Source: Diploptera punctata
Lineage: Eukaryota > Arthropoda > Insecta > Blattodea > Blaberidae
Assembly (NCBI GenBank): GCA_030220185.1
Contig: JASPKZ010007283.1
Span: forward strand, 1,542,001 to 1,606,000
Length of the DNA: 64,000 bases
Direction of reading: 5' to 3'
This document shows positions 1 through 11,100 of the stretch, one piece after another; position 1 is the first letter of the stretch; each line of letters opens with the position of its first letter. Position numbers and translations under genes: made by a program. The notes beneath the pieces were generated by a model. That model was not told the origin of the DNA, searched no databases, and saw only the letters and a program-made list of their open reading frames with translations.

Positions 1-2760
1 TATGAACTTCTGAGAAATTGGGAAAAATAGATCGTGCAACGATTGATAATTTATTTTACATTGAGATCTCACTTTTATACCTCGAAGTTTTGCTTCTGGT
101 CACAGACGCTGCACCATACATGGTAAAGGCCGGTAAGCAATTAAAATTACGTTTTCAAACATTTTTGCTCTTATCCGCCTAGGTCACGGCATTCATAGAG
201 TGCCTCAAGTGATTCGACTTTCCTTTACCGATGTGAGCATTTTCATAGTTAATATCAAAAATATATTTCTCAAAGCTCCTAACAGAGTTAAACAACTTAA
301 AAAAGTAAACACCAAACCTTTCACTTCCGACTCAACCTATAATAACTAGGGGAGGCAGCTGATAAGAAAAAACGAAACGAAACGAAAAATGTGTACAATT
401 GTCAATTATTTCAATGATGGGGATACGAATTCAAGAAAAATTGCGAAATATAAACTTTCTCATAAGGTATCAACAGATTAAAAGCTAATCAAAGAAAGTT
501 TTAAAGTGTACCAAAGACCATTAAACATCTGCAAATGTTTGCCGAAAGCGGTAGAAAATGCGGAAACCTTATTATACTCCTTTTATCTCGCAGAAACCGC
601 AAGAGGTAACTGAAAAAAAATGAAAGATAAATTTAATAGCGGACTTAAAAAACTGTTATTATTCTCAAAGGGGTCCTCTTCTAGGGGATATGTGGATGGC
701 GACCACAAGGTGCCCAAGCTGAGCAAAACATTTCTTACACGTACTTGTGTTTTGCACTCTTTTAACTACTATCTAACCTCTCTTGATTAACTCTTGTTTT
801 TTCGACCCCGACGCTTTTAGGGCATCCGAGGGCTAGGGAGTCTTTCCTTTCTTCCATTTATTCTTTCCTTTGTTTTCTTTTCTTCTCCAGAAAAGCCTGA
901 CCAGAGGCTATAAGATGGCAGCCCCATCACTGGTCTTGCCTTCCTTTGGCCAGCAACCAATCGAAGGGACTATTATTATGCTTTCAAGTCTTATATGAGA
1001 ATTTCCCGGAAGGTGAAATGCTGGAGGGAAAATTTTCTATAGGATCGTAACAGGCCTTTGCCTAATTCTTGGAAGGAAGGAACGAAGAAGAAGGAAGAAT
1101 GTTTTCAATAAGAAATGTAACTTCCGCGTGTATATAGTAATCCATGCAGTAACTGACATAGGTCAGTGGATTGCTTCTCTTTTCTTCCTTGTTTGCGGTA
1201 AGTTAATGCTTAAATGTTGTAATTGTGAATAAATCGCATTTTAAATTATATGTGTTGAATTTATTTTGAATACGAGTAAGAAAGAGGATACCTGTATTTT
1301 GAACATGTAAGTAAGCAGTTGTCAGATCAAAGCAGGCTATACTACGTACACAGAGCGATTGGCATCACTAGCTTGCCGTCTGTCTTGGCAATGCCTGAAC
1401 TAGACGCTCGCACTTTGTAAACAAATTAAGTTAATTTGTTCGTAACTTCACATCTCGGTACTATTTCGCCGCAGTCTGGTAATACGATTTTATAATCTCC
1501 CTTACCTTTAAGGATTTGTATTATAAATTCCCACTTCAAACGGAAATAATATCAGGATGTTAAATTGAATATTCTATAGCAAAATATCGGATTTAAATAA
1601 AGATGAAGAAGCCCACAATGTTTGTCGTTGTGTTATTGATGACATTTGAGACCACCTATTCCTGCAGGCGGAGGAGGTCCTCCAACTTCTACGTCATTAT
1701 TCTTAATAAGTTGTTAATTCGCCTCCTCAAAAGATATTTTCACCGAAAATTATAGTCTCCATAGAAATATTTCAGAAACCCTCCACATCATTAATGAATC
1801 ACATTCTGCAAAAAGGAACCAACCTTCATATTTTATATATGAGTTAATGCTATATTACTGTTCCTAAAAAAATCTATACACCATTCGCATTTTTATGTTA
1901 TCTATGAATCAAATAAGAAAACACTGACAAAATATGCCACATTTTGCAGAGAGAATCAAACAATAACAAGAAAGTGAATTCTCAGAATTGAAAGAAATGA
2001 TTGAGTTACCATCTTTTTCATAAAATCGTAGCTCTTTGATATTACGTCACTTGAATAAAGTAAATGTTATTTTTGTATTTGTAATTTTTTTATTGACATT
2101 TAACTTTAATTGCATTTTTCTTAGTTCCTTTTTGCAGATATGATCAGATGAGATAGACTTTTACCATAAAAAAAATGGTAATATTCACAAAAAGCACCAC
2201 ACATGTTACCAATTACACTCTTTGAATACACGCAAGGCAATACGCTCCAAGCCGGAAGATTGGTTGTTCAAGTGTCGGTGGAGTCAGGATTTCTAAACTG
2301 ACTTAAACATTCTGGTGGTACCATTGGCCTGTGGTTGACTCAGCCTCTATCGGAAGTGAGTACTATATGATTATTCTGGGGGGCAAAATGACCGTCAGGC
2401 TAGGATGAAAACTCGGCTAACATATTGTAACGATTGTCTAATAAAGTTGGACCCTTTACCTGCTAGTATTCTAGTGTAGTGCCTCCTAAGGCATTTAGCG
2501 GAATGAATTTACCTTTTATCCTCTTTAAAGCAACCCTAAAGACACACATGAAGAGAGTGTATTTCGGTTTTTAAAGAATTCCGAAGGAATGAAACTATTG
2601 AGGTTGTTCTCAATAAATTACATATGAAACTTCTTTTCATGCCTTCACCGATTCTGCATAGTAGAAATCGAAAATGGCCATGACAGTAAATCACACACAC
2701 ACGTCTGTGTCTATATGTGTTTTCTAGCAATAAAACTGGTCATTTTGCAATTAATTAAAA
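1..2760. other. AT-rich intergenic DNA, no gene seen
   Basis: I see no long frame, RNA gene or recognised transposon. A pyrimidine-rich stretch lies near 790-900, and a TATA-like string at about 1131 is followed by an AATAAA-like string near 1229; this could be the edge of an old LTR, but no partner or target duplication was found. The short open frames here show no family resemblance. Confidence 0.5.
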
Positions 2761-2764
2761 TTAG

Positions 2765-2870
2765 TACGATCCAAACGAAAATACTACGTAAGAGTGAGAT
2801 GTTTATGGGAAACCAGATGTAATAAGAACAGTTACATCTCTAGACTGAGTTGGGCGTTTTGTGGTGGACA
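2765..2870 (+). mobile_element. Tiny LINE-A 3' scrap
   Basis: The string gggaaaccagatgtaataag followed by acagtta matches the stretch of LINE-A encoding the K-P-D-x-I-R-T-V segment seen in better copies near 27420 and 52070. Only about 100 bases are recognisable and the frame is broken. Confidence 0.45.
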
Positions 2871-3119
2871 ACCGCTGAAACCTATAATTACCGAGTTAGT
2901 GTGGGTATATTATACTGTCACTAATTATTTTTATTATAATCGAATTGTCCCTAGCAGCTGAAGAGTCCAAGGGAAAACCCTGATAAGTCCAAAATTACAG
3001 ATTTTTTATTTTTTTTAAATAATTTAGTAGCTCAACCAAAGTAATTTTAGATGGATTCACAAAACTGGGCAACAATCGGACAAATCCAGAGATATTTCAA
3101 TATCTTTAAAATGTGTACA

Positions 3120-3262
3120 GGGGAAAAATCTTACAAGTACATGCAAAACAGGGGAATATTCTGATGATGGGACTAGTCCCGAAAGCGCTACAGATAAATA
3201 ACTAATGCAGTTGAGGAGAGGGACCTTTTAGGTAAATATTTCATAATTTTATATTTCAATTT
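3120..3262 (+). mobile_element. Penelope-like element 3' relic with hammerhead motif
   Basis: From about 3160 the sequence runs in parallel with both arms of the 8285-8562 element: hammerhead core, then a gaggagagggacctttt-like stretch, then a tattycataattttatat end. It is a single-orientation remnant with no coding sequence and no target duplication that I could find. Confidence 0.6.
3158..3193 (+). ncRNA. Hammerhead ribozyme-like motif (canonical core, weak stem I)
   Basis: CTGATGA at 3161-3167 is followed by stem II GGGAC (3169-3173) pairing with GTCCC (3176-3180), then GAA (3181-3183), the self-complementary stem III sequence AGCGCT (3184-3189) and A at the cleavage position. The bases 5' of the core (ATT) do not pair with CAG at 3191-3193, so stem I has decayed and this copy is probably inactive. 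The palindromic stem III is typical of small Penelope-associated hammerheads that work as dimers. Confidence 0.65.
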
Positions 3263-3938
3263 TATTTAAGCTACGAAAATTTATCGCGATGAAGGGTGGA
3301 CAACGGTCTCACACTGGACGAAGTTGCATGAGAATGTGTTTTCCCTCTTGGGGACTTTGGCTTTGAACCAATGCATCGTGTCTTAAACCGCTTGACTACA
3401 GCGTGGAACATACGTTTTAACAATTAAATATATTCCATAAAACACAAAATCGGACCATAAATTCGACTTCCTGATGAATTTGCTAAGTTTTGTTGTTTAT
3501 AATCTATGTTATTATAAACCAATATGTTGTGTATAGAGTTGGCCTGTAATAACTAGACATCACAGAAAACTATAAAATAATAATTTGATGAAGGAAATGG
3601 GCGTGATAAGGATACGCCCTACAGCAATCAAATTTCTCAATTCTTGTTGTCAACTTGTTGTTAATTCAGGATTAAGCTTAAACTGCGATCTAATGTTCAT
3701 CTGCCTCCATATTCTGCTTTACAATTAAATTAAACAGGTTTTAAACCGATTTCAAACTGTTTCTGCGCGGGAAAAGTTCACATTTATATTTACATGTCTT
3801 ATTTTTATACATTCTAAAGTGGTTTTCTTTTATTAACCCTTAAATTACCGAAACGCTAATATAATGTGTCTCACCGCAGTGAATACAAAAATAAAATATA
3901 GGCTTAACTCTAAATTATTGCTGTATATTGTGTAATTT
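3263..3938. other. Intergenic DNA with a copy of a dispersed module
   Basis: No gene seen. Positions 3445-3490 carry the phrase aaaatcggaccataaattcg, a piece of the noncoding module that recurs elsewhere in the window (see the finding on the TCGGACCAT module). The rest is unassigned. Confidence 0.5.
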
Positions 3939-4254
3939 GTCCACCGCTGTGGTCTCGAGGTAGCGTGCTGCTTTGTCGATCCCCGGTCGGGGCAGTTTAT
4001 CTGGATGAGGTTTTTAACGGGGTTTTTCCTCACCTGTAAAACAAATATCAGGAAAACTTTAAGGTCCAAACGGTCCCCGAAATCATATGGCCATCATCAT
4101 CCTTATCATTATCATCACCATCATCCTTCACCGGTGTGGAAAGCAACGGGAAGCTACCACACCTACAAATCCCTAGTAAAGCAGCAAGCATAGCATGAAA
4201 ATGCTATGATTGCAGTGAAGGATTTGCCTTCGGGCAGAATTACTATGGAAGGAT
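3939..4254 (+). mobile_element. SINE-1, tRNA-derived (copy a)
   Basis: This copy starts with gtccaccgctgtggtctcga, the A-box side of the tRNA-like head. The head is internally deleted: the segment before the B-box is missing between gctgctttg and tcgatcccc. The body follows: gggtttttcctcacctgtaa, a CAT-rich microsatellite, the string caccggtgtggaaagcaacg, and the gcatagcatgaaaatgctat hairpin near the end. The His-rich reading frame through the CAT tract is an artefact of the microsatellite. Confidence 0.85.
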
Positions 4255-4600
4255 GGTGTAATTAGTCACAATTGAAAACATTACGCATATTAAACCAATT
4301 ATTCTTATAATATATGTTCCCAATTAAAGATGAATTAAAATGTTAGGTTACAATGTGACAAAACAAACATGGCGGCTGGTACAGCGAATTTTAATTTAGA
4401 GTTTCAGATAGACTAATCCCCTGCTTCTAATGGTCGGATTTTAATAATTTATGGAGAATAACCTTGAAGTCTTAATTCAACAGAACTACCTAGTTTCGTT
4501 GCGAAAACTTGAAAAGTGCGGCAGCTACTACGCTTTCTAATTTTTTTGTAGGTGGACTCTATTCCTAACGATCCGAATTTGCTAGTTACCGAACTCAACC
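4255..4600. other. Intergenic DNA
   Basis: No gene or repeat recognised between the SINE-1 copy and the LINE-A fragment. Confidence 0.4.
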
Positions 4601-4960
4601 TTACTTACTTACTCACTGACACCATCGAACCCATAGGTTCATGGCCGCGCGAACATAAGCTTTCCATACATCCGTATCCTGAGCTAATGTTTTTCCAATC
4701 ATCCCCTGTATAATCTTCCCTCAAATCATAGTTAATGTTAGTCTCACCTCATTCATGGTCTACCGACTGGGCGTTTTCTCTCTGGTTTTCCTAAAAGAAG
4801 CTTCCATGCACGTCTTTCATTCCCCATTAGTCCCACATATCCTACCCATAGCAGTCTACGAGACTTAACTGTTCTTATTTTATCTGGCTTCCTATAAAGA
4901 CCATGCAGTTCACTGTTATGTACGTCTTCTCCATTCACCTGTCTGTTCATCTATTTTTAG
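4601..4960 (-). mobile_element. LINE-A 3' end fragment, 5'-truncated
   Basis: The element begins at its TAAG/CTTA tail (ttacttacttactcactgac near 4602) and reads leftward-to-rightward as the reverse complement of the 3' coding end of LINE-A. The frame 4753-4950 has the recognisable strings N-E-R-R-A-W-K-L-L and G-K-P-E-R-K-R-P-V-G-R-P. It is a degraded dead copy lacking RT and endonuclease. Confidence 0.75.
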
Positions 4961-5410
4961 TCCAAAAGTTTTCCTAAGAACTTTATTCTCAAACTTTTTT
5001 TAATCGATTGCTGTATGGCGATTTCGGTTCTGGAAAAAAATGCAGCCTCTAGGGTGATTTATAGGCAATAGCCATATGTAGACCTACGTAGTTATATCAT
5101 ATAGGCTAAGTCATTTTCGGGTCTACTAGACAGGATCGATGAAGTTATGTGAAATTATTTTAAAAATACTTAGAAACAACCTCAATAGTATAATTCATTC
5201 GCAATTCTGTAAAATCATGTTGAATTAAATGTGGTAAGATGGAGACACGTAGCCAGGTGCTCGGTAGAGTGACAAATGTTTTGAGGGAGCTGAAAGTGAC
5301 AGAGAGATTTATAGCGGATAATAAAGCCGGTAGACCACCCAGAACCATCCTCTATAATCTAATTTGTCAGGCTTACTTAATCATTCAACTTTATTTTGAT
5401 TTTTATTTCA
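4961..5410. other. Intergenic DNA with a short unassigned frame
   Basis: A plus-strand frame opens at 5239 and runs into the LINE-A relic below. Its first 40 residues (K-A-G-R-P-P-R near residue 33) recall DNA-binding linkers of some transposases, but I cannot assign it to a family and treat it as chance. Confidence 0.3.
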
Positions 5411-6080
5411 CACATAGGCTTAGAAATATACTGTTAAATGAAAATGCAAATTTAACATCAGTTGAGGGAAATTTTGAAGAATAGGCAGAAATCAAATAGC
5501 TAGGAGTAATAAAATTGCAAGTACTGTAGGGATGAGGTACAGAAATAAATTAAACATAATGTAAAATCTGGAAACGCAGATTGTAGGCCTATTACAAGGA
5601 TGCTTTTTCATCTAATCCTCTCTTAAAAGAACTTAAACTAAGAATTTATCAAACACCAACACATCAGTTATATTACACAGAAGAGAGAAGAAGTGATTAG
5701 AAGTATTTGAGAATAAAACTCTTGGGATTTTTTTGGACCAAAACGAAACGAACAGACAAGTAAATAGTGAAAACAAAATAACAGCGAGCTACTTTTTTTT
5801 GTGGGAAATCAGATGTAATAAAAACAGTTATGGCAAGTAGAATCCGATGGGAAGGACATGTATCACTAATGGGAATGAAAGAGAGGAATAGAATACTGTA
5901 GAATAATCGAAGGAAAATGTACAGTAGATAAACTAGAATTAAATAGAAAAAACAATATTAACTTTGATGTGAAGAAGGTAAATTATAAATTAATGGTTGG
6001 AAAATATTAGTTGAGGATAGGGTTGTATGGAGAGCGTACATCCAGACGTACATGTACCGCCGGCGTTCAATAGGGGGGTA
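5411..6080 (+). mobile_element. Degraded LINE-A copy
   Basis: The sequence around 5460-5490 (ttgagggaaattttgaagaa) matches the E-G-N-F-E-E segment of LINE-A at 26940. From there to the gtacatccagacgtacatgt end near 6050 the order of LINE-A landmarks is kept but with many stops and indels. Confidence 0.6.
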
Positions 6081-6189
6081 GGGGGTATATATAGGCTATG
6101 TGTGTGAACGGTACAGCGTCCTCAATATTTTTTGGAACTATCCTCCGCATATAGAAATAGATTGTGAATAGTAAATTTGAGGTCGTTAA

Positions 6190-6327
6190 GCAGTATTATC
6201 GGACCATTAGGAATGGAGATTAACCTGATGTGAAAATTTATAACTCGCTCTATAGGCCGCAATTTTCGATTTTTCGCTAACAAAACTTCCTTTATGTGAT
6301 TAAAATAAACGTGCAATATATTTTACA
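6190..6327 (+). repeat. Dispersed TCGGACCAT module, partial
   Basis: Carries tatcggaccattaggaatgg, attaacctga and cgcaattttcgatttttcgc in the order seen in other copies of the noncoding module. It is directly abutted by a SINE-1 insertion. Confidence 0.55.
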
Positions 6328-6697
6328 TCCATCCATAGTAATTCTGCCCGAATGCAGGTCTTTCACGGCAATCATAGCATTTTATTGCTATGCTTTGCAG
6401 CTTTACTAGGGAATTGTAAGTGTGGTAGCTTCCCGTTGCTTTCCACACCGGTGAAGGATGATGATGATGGTGATAACGATAAGGATGACGATGATGGTGA
6501 TAATGATAAGGATGACGATGATGGCCATATGATTTCGGGGACCGTTTGGGCCTTAAAGTTTTCCTGAATTTGTCTAACAGGTGAGGAAAAACCCCGATAA
6601 AAACCTCACCCAGGAAAACTGCCCCCGACCGGTGACCGAACCCGGGCCCTCTGCGTGACAAGGCAGCATGCTATCTCGAGACCACAGCGGTGGACTG
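6328..6697 (-). mobile_element. SINE-1 (copy b) with expanded minisatellite
   Basis: A full minus-strand copy flanked by the 9-bp duplication tattttaca (6319-6327 and 6698-6706). The tRNA-like head lies at the right, ending in cagcggtgga. The GAT/CAT microsatellite at 6457-6525 is built from repeated blocks of roughly 27 bases rather than a plain trinucleotide. The open frames on both strands across it (His-rich or Asp-rich) are not genes. Confidence 0.9.
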
Positions 6698-6706
6698 TAT
6701 TTTACA

Positions 6707-7650
6707 AAATAAGCGAAATCCGATTGCTAGAGAGGTTTACCTGAGAGCCGAAGATTAAATATAGATTTATAGCATTTTATTTACAGCAAAATTAAATGTA
6801 GCATTTTAATGAGGAAAATAATATCGATCCCATCGTAAATACAGAACGCCATGATGAGGAATTCGCTTAGTTCACGCAGTTCCTTCACGACCAGCCATAT
6901 TTCCATGCCCTACTTTTATGTTCATGTCGTAGTTGAAGAAATCTTATTTCAATAGATTAGATAGTGGATTTATTTAGGAATCCTCCTCTCATCAGAAAAA
7001 AAAGAAATAAGCTCCCTGGTGGAAGCTTGTGTTTAATTTCTGATAAATCGATCTTATGGCGACTCTATCAATCTCTGTCGGCGGTTACATCAATTTATAA
7101 CTTTTAGTTTCTCCCGCCAGGAGGTGCTGTTATCCCTTTCTAGCAACTGTGCAATTAATACAAATTACGAGTATTCTTAGAAAGTAAAGAAATAAAAAAT
7201 AAAAATAAGAAAATAAATGTCCGTCACACAGGAACTGCTTAATCAAACAGAATCCCTCGCAAGATCGAATTTATGGTCCGACTTTGCTGGTTAATGCAAT
7301 GTACATTTATTTTGTTAATTAAATTGCTTGTATCGAATTATGTACATTGCGAGAAAACTAACACGTCTCCCGGTAGAGCATTTTAAAACTACAACCACCA
7401 GGTAAACTAACATTCCTAATTGTTGGAATTTATTGATTTTTGAAAATACATTTCTCGTCTTATTTCAATTGCATGCAGCCTAGTTAATACCATTGTGAAA
7501 TATTTAAAATTGCTGTCCCTAGAATAAGGTGACCAGATTATAACATTGGTAAAGCAGAACACCATTGACCGGAAGGGGTGGGGGTTCTTGATTTAAAATG
7601 TTTATATGGAGCAACAAAAGTTTTTATAGAACGCAAAAATATTATTGTAA
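6707..7650. repeat. Intergenic DNA containing two further partial TCGGACCAT modules
   Basis: 6715-6910 has gtttacctga, a tttatag..gcattttatt stretch and gaggaattcgcttagttcac..gcagttcct. 7210-7490 carries the module on the minus strand (tttatggtccgactttgctg; ttctcgtcttatttcaattg). No coding potential is seen. Confidence 0.5.
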
Positions 7651-7651
7651 T

Positions 7652-8006
7652 ATATTTATTTTGTCCACCACTGTAGTCTCGAGGTAGCGTGCTGCCTTGT
7701 CACGCAGCGGGCTCCGGTTCGATCCCCGGTCGGGGCAGTTTTTCTGGGCGAAGTTTTTATCGTGGTTTTTCCTCACCTGTAAGACAAATGTCAGGAAAGC
7801 TTTAAGGCCCAAACGGTCCCCGAAATCATATGGCCATCATCATCATCCTTATCATTATCATCATCATCATCATCATCCTTCACCGGTGTAGAAAGCAACG
7901 GGAAGCTACCACACCTACAGTTCCCTAGTAAAGCTGCAAGCATAGCATGGAAATGCTATGAAGGACCTGCCTTCGGGCAGACGTACTATGGATGGATATT
8001 TATTTT
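7652..8006 (+). mobile_element. SINE-1 (copy c) with target duplication
   Basis: The element body is 7663-7995, flanked by perfect 11-bp duplications atatttatttt (7652-7662 and 7996-8006). The head has the A-box region at ctgtagtctcgaggtagcgt and the B-box ggttcgatcccc. The CAT microsatellite is at 7833-7878. This is one of the cleanest copies for defining the family ends: 5' gtccacc, 3' ctatggatgg. Confidence 0.92.
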
Positions 8007-8284
8007 AATTTCAACATAAGTACAACTTACAAAGCCGTAAGTATCACTTCCAAGGCCAGCGCTATATATAAACAATACTAGTACTGTCTGCTAAATTCAA
8101 GAAAATTTATGTATTTATGAAATAAATAAATTACTTACCTAAATTAACTGAATAGCAAACTTGTTGACATCACTTCTAACAACTAATCAAGAATTCAAAC
8201 TTTGATAAGCAGTTGTCGATAATCAGCCCCCTACAATTATTTGTCGTTATTAAAGTTTAACAATATAGAATTGAAATTAAAATA
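8007..8284. other. Intergenic DNA
   Basis: Nothing recognised. Confidence 0.4.
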
Positions 8285-8340
8285 TAAAATTATGGAATAT
8301 TCACCTGAAAGGTCCGTCTCCTCAACTTATTAATTATGTA

Positions 8341-8378
8341 ACTGTAGCGCTTTCGAGACTTGTCCCATCATCGGCAGA
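8341..8378 (-). ncRNA. Hammerhead ribozyme-like motif, core mutated
   Basis: Read on the minus strand: CTG (8377-8375), CCGATGA (8374-8368; canonical CTGATGA with one substitution at the second core base), stem II GGGAC/GTCTC with one G-U pair, GAA, palindromic AGCGCT (8351-8346), A, then CAG pairing with the first CTG. The core U4-to-C change probably inactivates it. Confidence 0.65.
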
Positions 8379-8436
8379 ATTCAAAACTGGTTTAACCCCC
8401 TCTACCAGATCTTCAGTGAAACACCAGTTTTGAATC

Positions 8437-8472
8437 CTGCTGATGATGGGACAAGTCCCGAAAGCGCTACAG
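8437..8472 (+). ncRNA. Hammerhead ribozyme, small dimer-type
   Basis: All core positions are present: stem I CTG (8437-8439) with CAG (8470-8472), CTGATGA (8440-8446), one U, stem II GGGAC (8448-8452) with GTCCC (8455-8459), GAA (8460-8462), self-complementary stem III AGCGCT (8463-8468), and A8469 as the predicted cleavage nucleotide. Stem III has no room for a loop, so a monomer should be weak and two molecules would pair through AGCGCU. This matches the small hammerheads reported for Penelope-like elements. Confidence 0.8.
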
Positions 8473-8562
8473 TTACATAATTAATAAATTGAGGAGACGG
8501 ACCTTTCAGGTGAATATTCCATAGTTTTATATTCTAATTTTGAATAATACCTCAACGGAACA

Positions 8563-9016
8563 CATCATGAATCTTTTAAAAGTTGAATATGAAATTAACA
8601 AAACTAATATGAAACTCATACCCTGGCGAAATAGCCATATGGCCGCCGAAAACCGTATATTCCCTTTCCGTTCTTCCGCCGGTCCATAGCTTCTCGTGCA
8701 TTCTTTTTAAAAGTCCGGACTCTTTTAAAACACCGAGGGACGCGGAACAAATTGCTAAAAATCAGGACTGTCCCTAGAACGACTTTTACATTCTTGCTTT
8801 TGATCCACCTTAAAGATCTGATTTTGATGATTAACCAACTGGACCTTGATATTTAAATAATTGTTACGTACCGTGCCTGTTTCAGAAGAAAAGAGTCACT
8901 ACAGCGATAACAGACATTCGCAAGGGCGCGCATACGTAACACACACATGATTGTTTTCAATGTCAGTATTTAAATGTTTGACACATTCTTGAAAAAAATA
9001 CAAAATTACATAAATA
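8563..9016. other. Intergenic DNA
   Basis: Nothing recognised. The open frame across 9006-9233 lies in the SINE-2 copy that follows. Confidence 0.4.
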
Positions 9017-9609
9017 AATGGAGACTGCAGTCGGACGCGCTACTACTTCCGAGGGACGCGGGTTCAAACCTGGCCGGAGTCGGTGGATTTTTAGGATGGA
9101 AATATCCAAGAGAAAAGTCCTTCATTAAGGACTTTAAGTTGTAGGTCCCGAGTCTTAAGATTTTCAGGCTCGTAAGAGAAGCGCAAGCATGAATAAAGAG
9201 CCTTCTATGCAAAATTTGCAGACTGTTATCCAACCATCTTAGTTAATCACTAGGTGTCTCCCTCTCTCTCTGAGGCTGTCTCTCTGACAACCCGGCTGAC
9301 ATAAAGTGCCGATTGTCTAGAAAAAGTGGGAGCCTTAACCTCCTACTACCCCAAGGGCCTCCTGAGGCCTGTTGTGGGATCACTTTACTTAATTCATTGT
9401 TATGCAGTATTCTCCATTCACCTGTCTGTTCATCTCTCTTAGGTCCAAAAATTTTGCTAAGAACTTTAATCTCAAATACTTGTAATCTTCTTTCCTCCCT
9501 TAAAGTAAGAGTGGTTAAATAAACGTAACTAAATTATCTTGATCAAAACACTCCCACTAGGGAGCACGAGGAAGTACCGGGTATATAGATCGATAAAATG
9601 GAGACTGCA
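9017..9609 (+). mobile_element. SINE-2, tRNA-derived, with a LINE-A scrap inside
   Basis: The body 9030-9596 is flanked by 13-bp duplications aatggagactgca (9017-9029 and 9597-9609). The head carries a B-box-like gggttcaaacct; the body has a ctttaag and gattttcaggctcgtaa segment; the tail has cgtaactaaattatcttgat. About 9395-9520 is a minus-strand LINE-A piece (tattctccattcacctgtct; tcctcccttaaagtaagagt), so the SINE was itself hit or the copy is a mosaic. Confidence 0.8.
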
Positions 9610-10225
9610 CGTTGGAAGGTTGGTTGACTTGAGGAAGAATATCCAATTTAATACTTAAATAACATTCAGATGGGAAAAAGCCAAGGTCGACCTATTACAA
9701 GAGCACTGGCTAAATCAAATGTGACTGAGGCAGCAACTAAGCTTCTATCCTAGAGAGCTTGATTATCTTATTATTGTTATTATTGCATTATTATATTTTT
9801 TATTATCTATTTCCACTGCTATGGTCTAAGCGGACACTTTGGATCTCCTGGCGGAACAAGTATTCTATGTGAGATTTTTTATAGTTTTCCTCACATAAAG
9901 ACAAATGTCGGGAAACTTTAAGACCCAAATTTTCCCCGTACATCATTTAGCCAACATAATTATTGCATCGCATTCTACTTGTTAAGACCTGGTGTTAATG
10001 TGTACATGAATCGTGTAGTTTGTCTCAAATGTTCGTGTTGTTTCGGAAGTGGCCTCTCATTGTGCCGAACCTGCTTCGTGGGGACTCTCCTTGTCTATGT
10101 GTGGTGGAAAAAAGTATGTATTTGTACCAAAATTTAACCTTCCTCTTTCGACGGTTCTATCACCCTAGTGGCATGGAGCACGTAAAATTACCTGAAAGTA
10201 GATGTTAAATTAAAGATAAGTACTG

Positions 10226-10288
<63 letters not shown>

Positions 10289-10471
10289 TATATGTCGTGT
10301 ATTCTGTGGAGCTAGTGTATACATAATATGCTCAAAGGCTCATTTTTCAGCCAATTCCGAAGGAATGAAGATATACATAGAAAGTACAGAATGAAGGTTT
10401 TTGAAATTTTGATACAGATCTTCACTAATCCTCTATCTAGTACATAGGCCTACTGGATATGACCATATATA
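9610..10471. other. Intergenic DNA, diverged SINE-1 head and TTA microsatellite
   Basis: 9825-9950 is a diverged plus-strand SINE-1 relic: ccactgctatggtct, cctcacataaagacaaatgt, gggaaactttaagacccaaa. A TTA/ATT microsatellite occupies 10226-10290. The frame 10020-10208 is not assignable. Confidence 0.55.
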
Positions 10472-10825
10472 TCCATCCATCCGTAGTAATTCTGCCCGAT
10501 GGCAGATCCTTCACTGAAATCATAGCATTTTCATGCTATGCTTGCAGCTTTACTAGGGAATTCTAGGTGTGGTAGCTTTCCGTTACTTTCCACACCGGTG
10601 AAGGATGATGATGATAATAATAATGATAAGGATGATGATGATGATGGCCATATGACTTCGGAGACCGTTTGGGCCTTAAAATTTCCTGACATTTGTCTTA
10701 CAGTTGAGGAAAAAACCCGATAAAAATCTCACCCAGAAAAACTGTCCCGACCGGGGATCGAACCCGGGCCCGCTGCGTGACAAGGCAGCACGCTACCTCG
10801 AGACCACAGCGGTGGACACCATATA
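10472..10825 (-). mobile_element. SINE-1 (copy d) with target duplication
   Basis: Minus-strand copy 10480-10817 between 8-bp duplications accatata (10472-10479 and 10818-10825). The head lies on the right with the B-box gggatcgaacccgggcc (reverse complement) and a GAT/AAT microsatellite at 10603-10648. The two predicted proteins across it are translation of SINE sequence. Confidence 0.9.
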
Positions 10826-11100
10826 CGCGTATCTATATGTTAACTCTCTAGAGACTGGATTTTGTGTTTTATCACAACCAAATACGGCATATATGAATCA
10901 ATTTATAGCAGTAACACTGAGTTCATTAACCGGCAAAATCGGACCATCAGGAGGAGGTTTTGACCTGCAACTAAAATTTAAGAATTGCTGTAGCTGTCGT
11001 GAATGTTTCTGTGAGTAATTGAAAATTTTACATCTTGGAGGTGAGTTACTAGCCCTTCTCCATTAGTCTGGACCTTCTTCCATGACCTGCCAGGCATGGG
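10826..11100 (+). repeat. Dispersed TCGGACCAT module, partial
   Basis: 10929-10985 reads ccggcaaaatcggaccatca, ggaggttttgacctg and aactaaaatttaag, the shared left part of the module. No gene is seen. Confidence 0.45.

Larger units (their letters stand above)
8285..8562. mobile_element. Head-to-head pair of Penelope-derived hammerhead units
   Basis: Two arms are reverse complements: the left arm (8285-8392) reads on the minus strand and the right arm (8425-8562) on the plus strand. Each contains a hammerhead core then a region matching gaggagacggacctttcagg and an end like ggtgaatattccata. A short middle (about 8393-8424) separates them. There is no coding sequence. Target duplications are not obvious. 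Confidence 0.75.

Noticed and set aside
700..1260. Possible LTR or host promoter with TATA-like and AATAAA-like strings
   Set aside because: No inverted ends, target duplication or second copy found.
5239..5484. 81-codon plus-strand frame as a gene
   Set aside because: The second half is LINE-A relic and the first half has no recognisable family.
6323..6661. His-rich 112-codon frame, and similar His- or Asp-rich frames at 4005, 7697, 46301, 60015 and 60500
   Set aside because: All lie across SINE-1 heads and their CAT/GAT tract; the frame differs among copies and follows the microsatellite.
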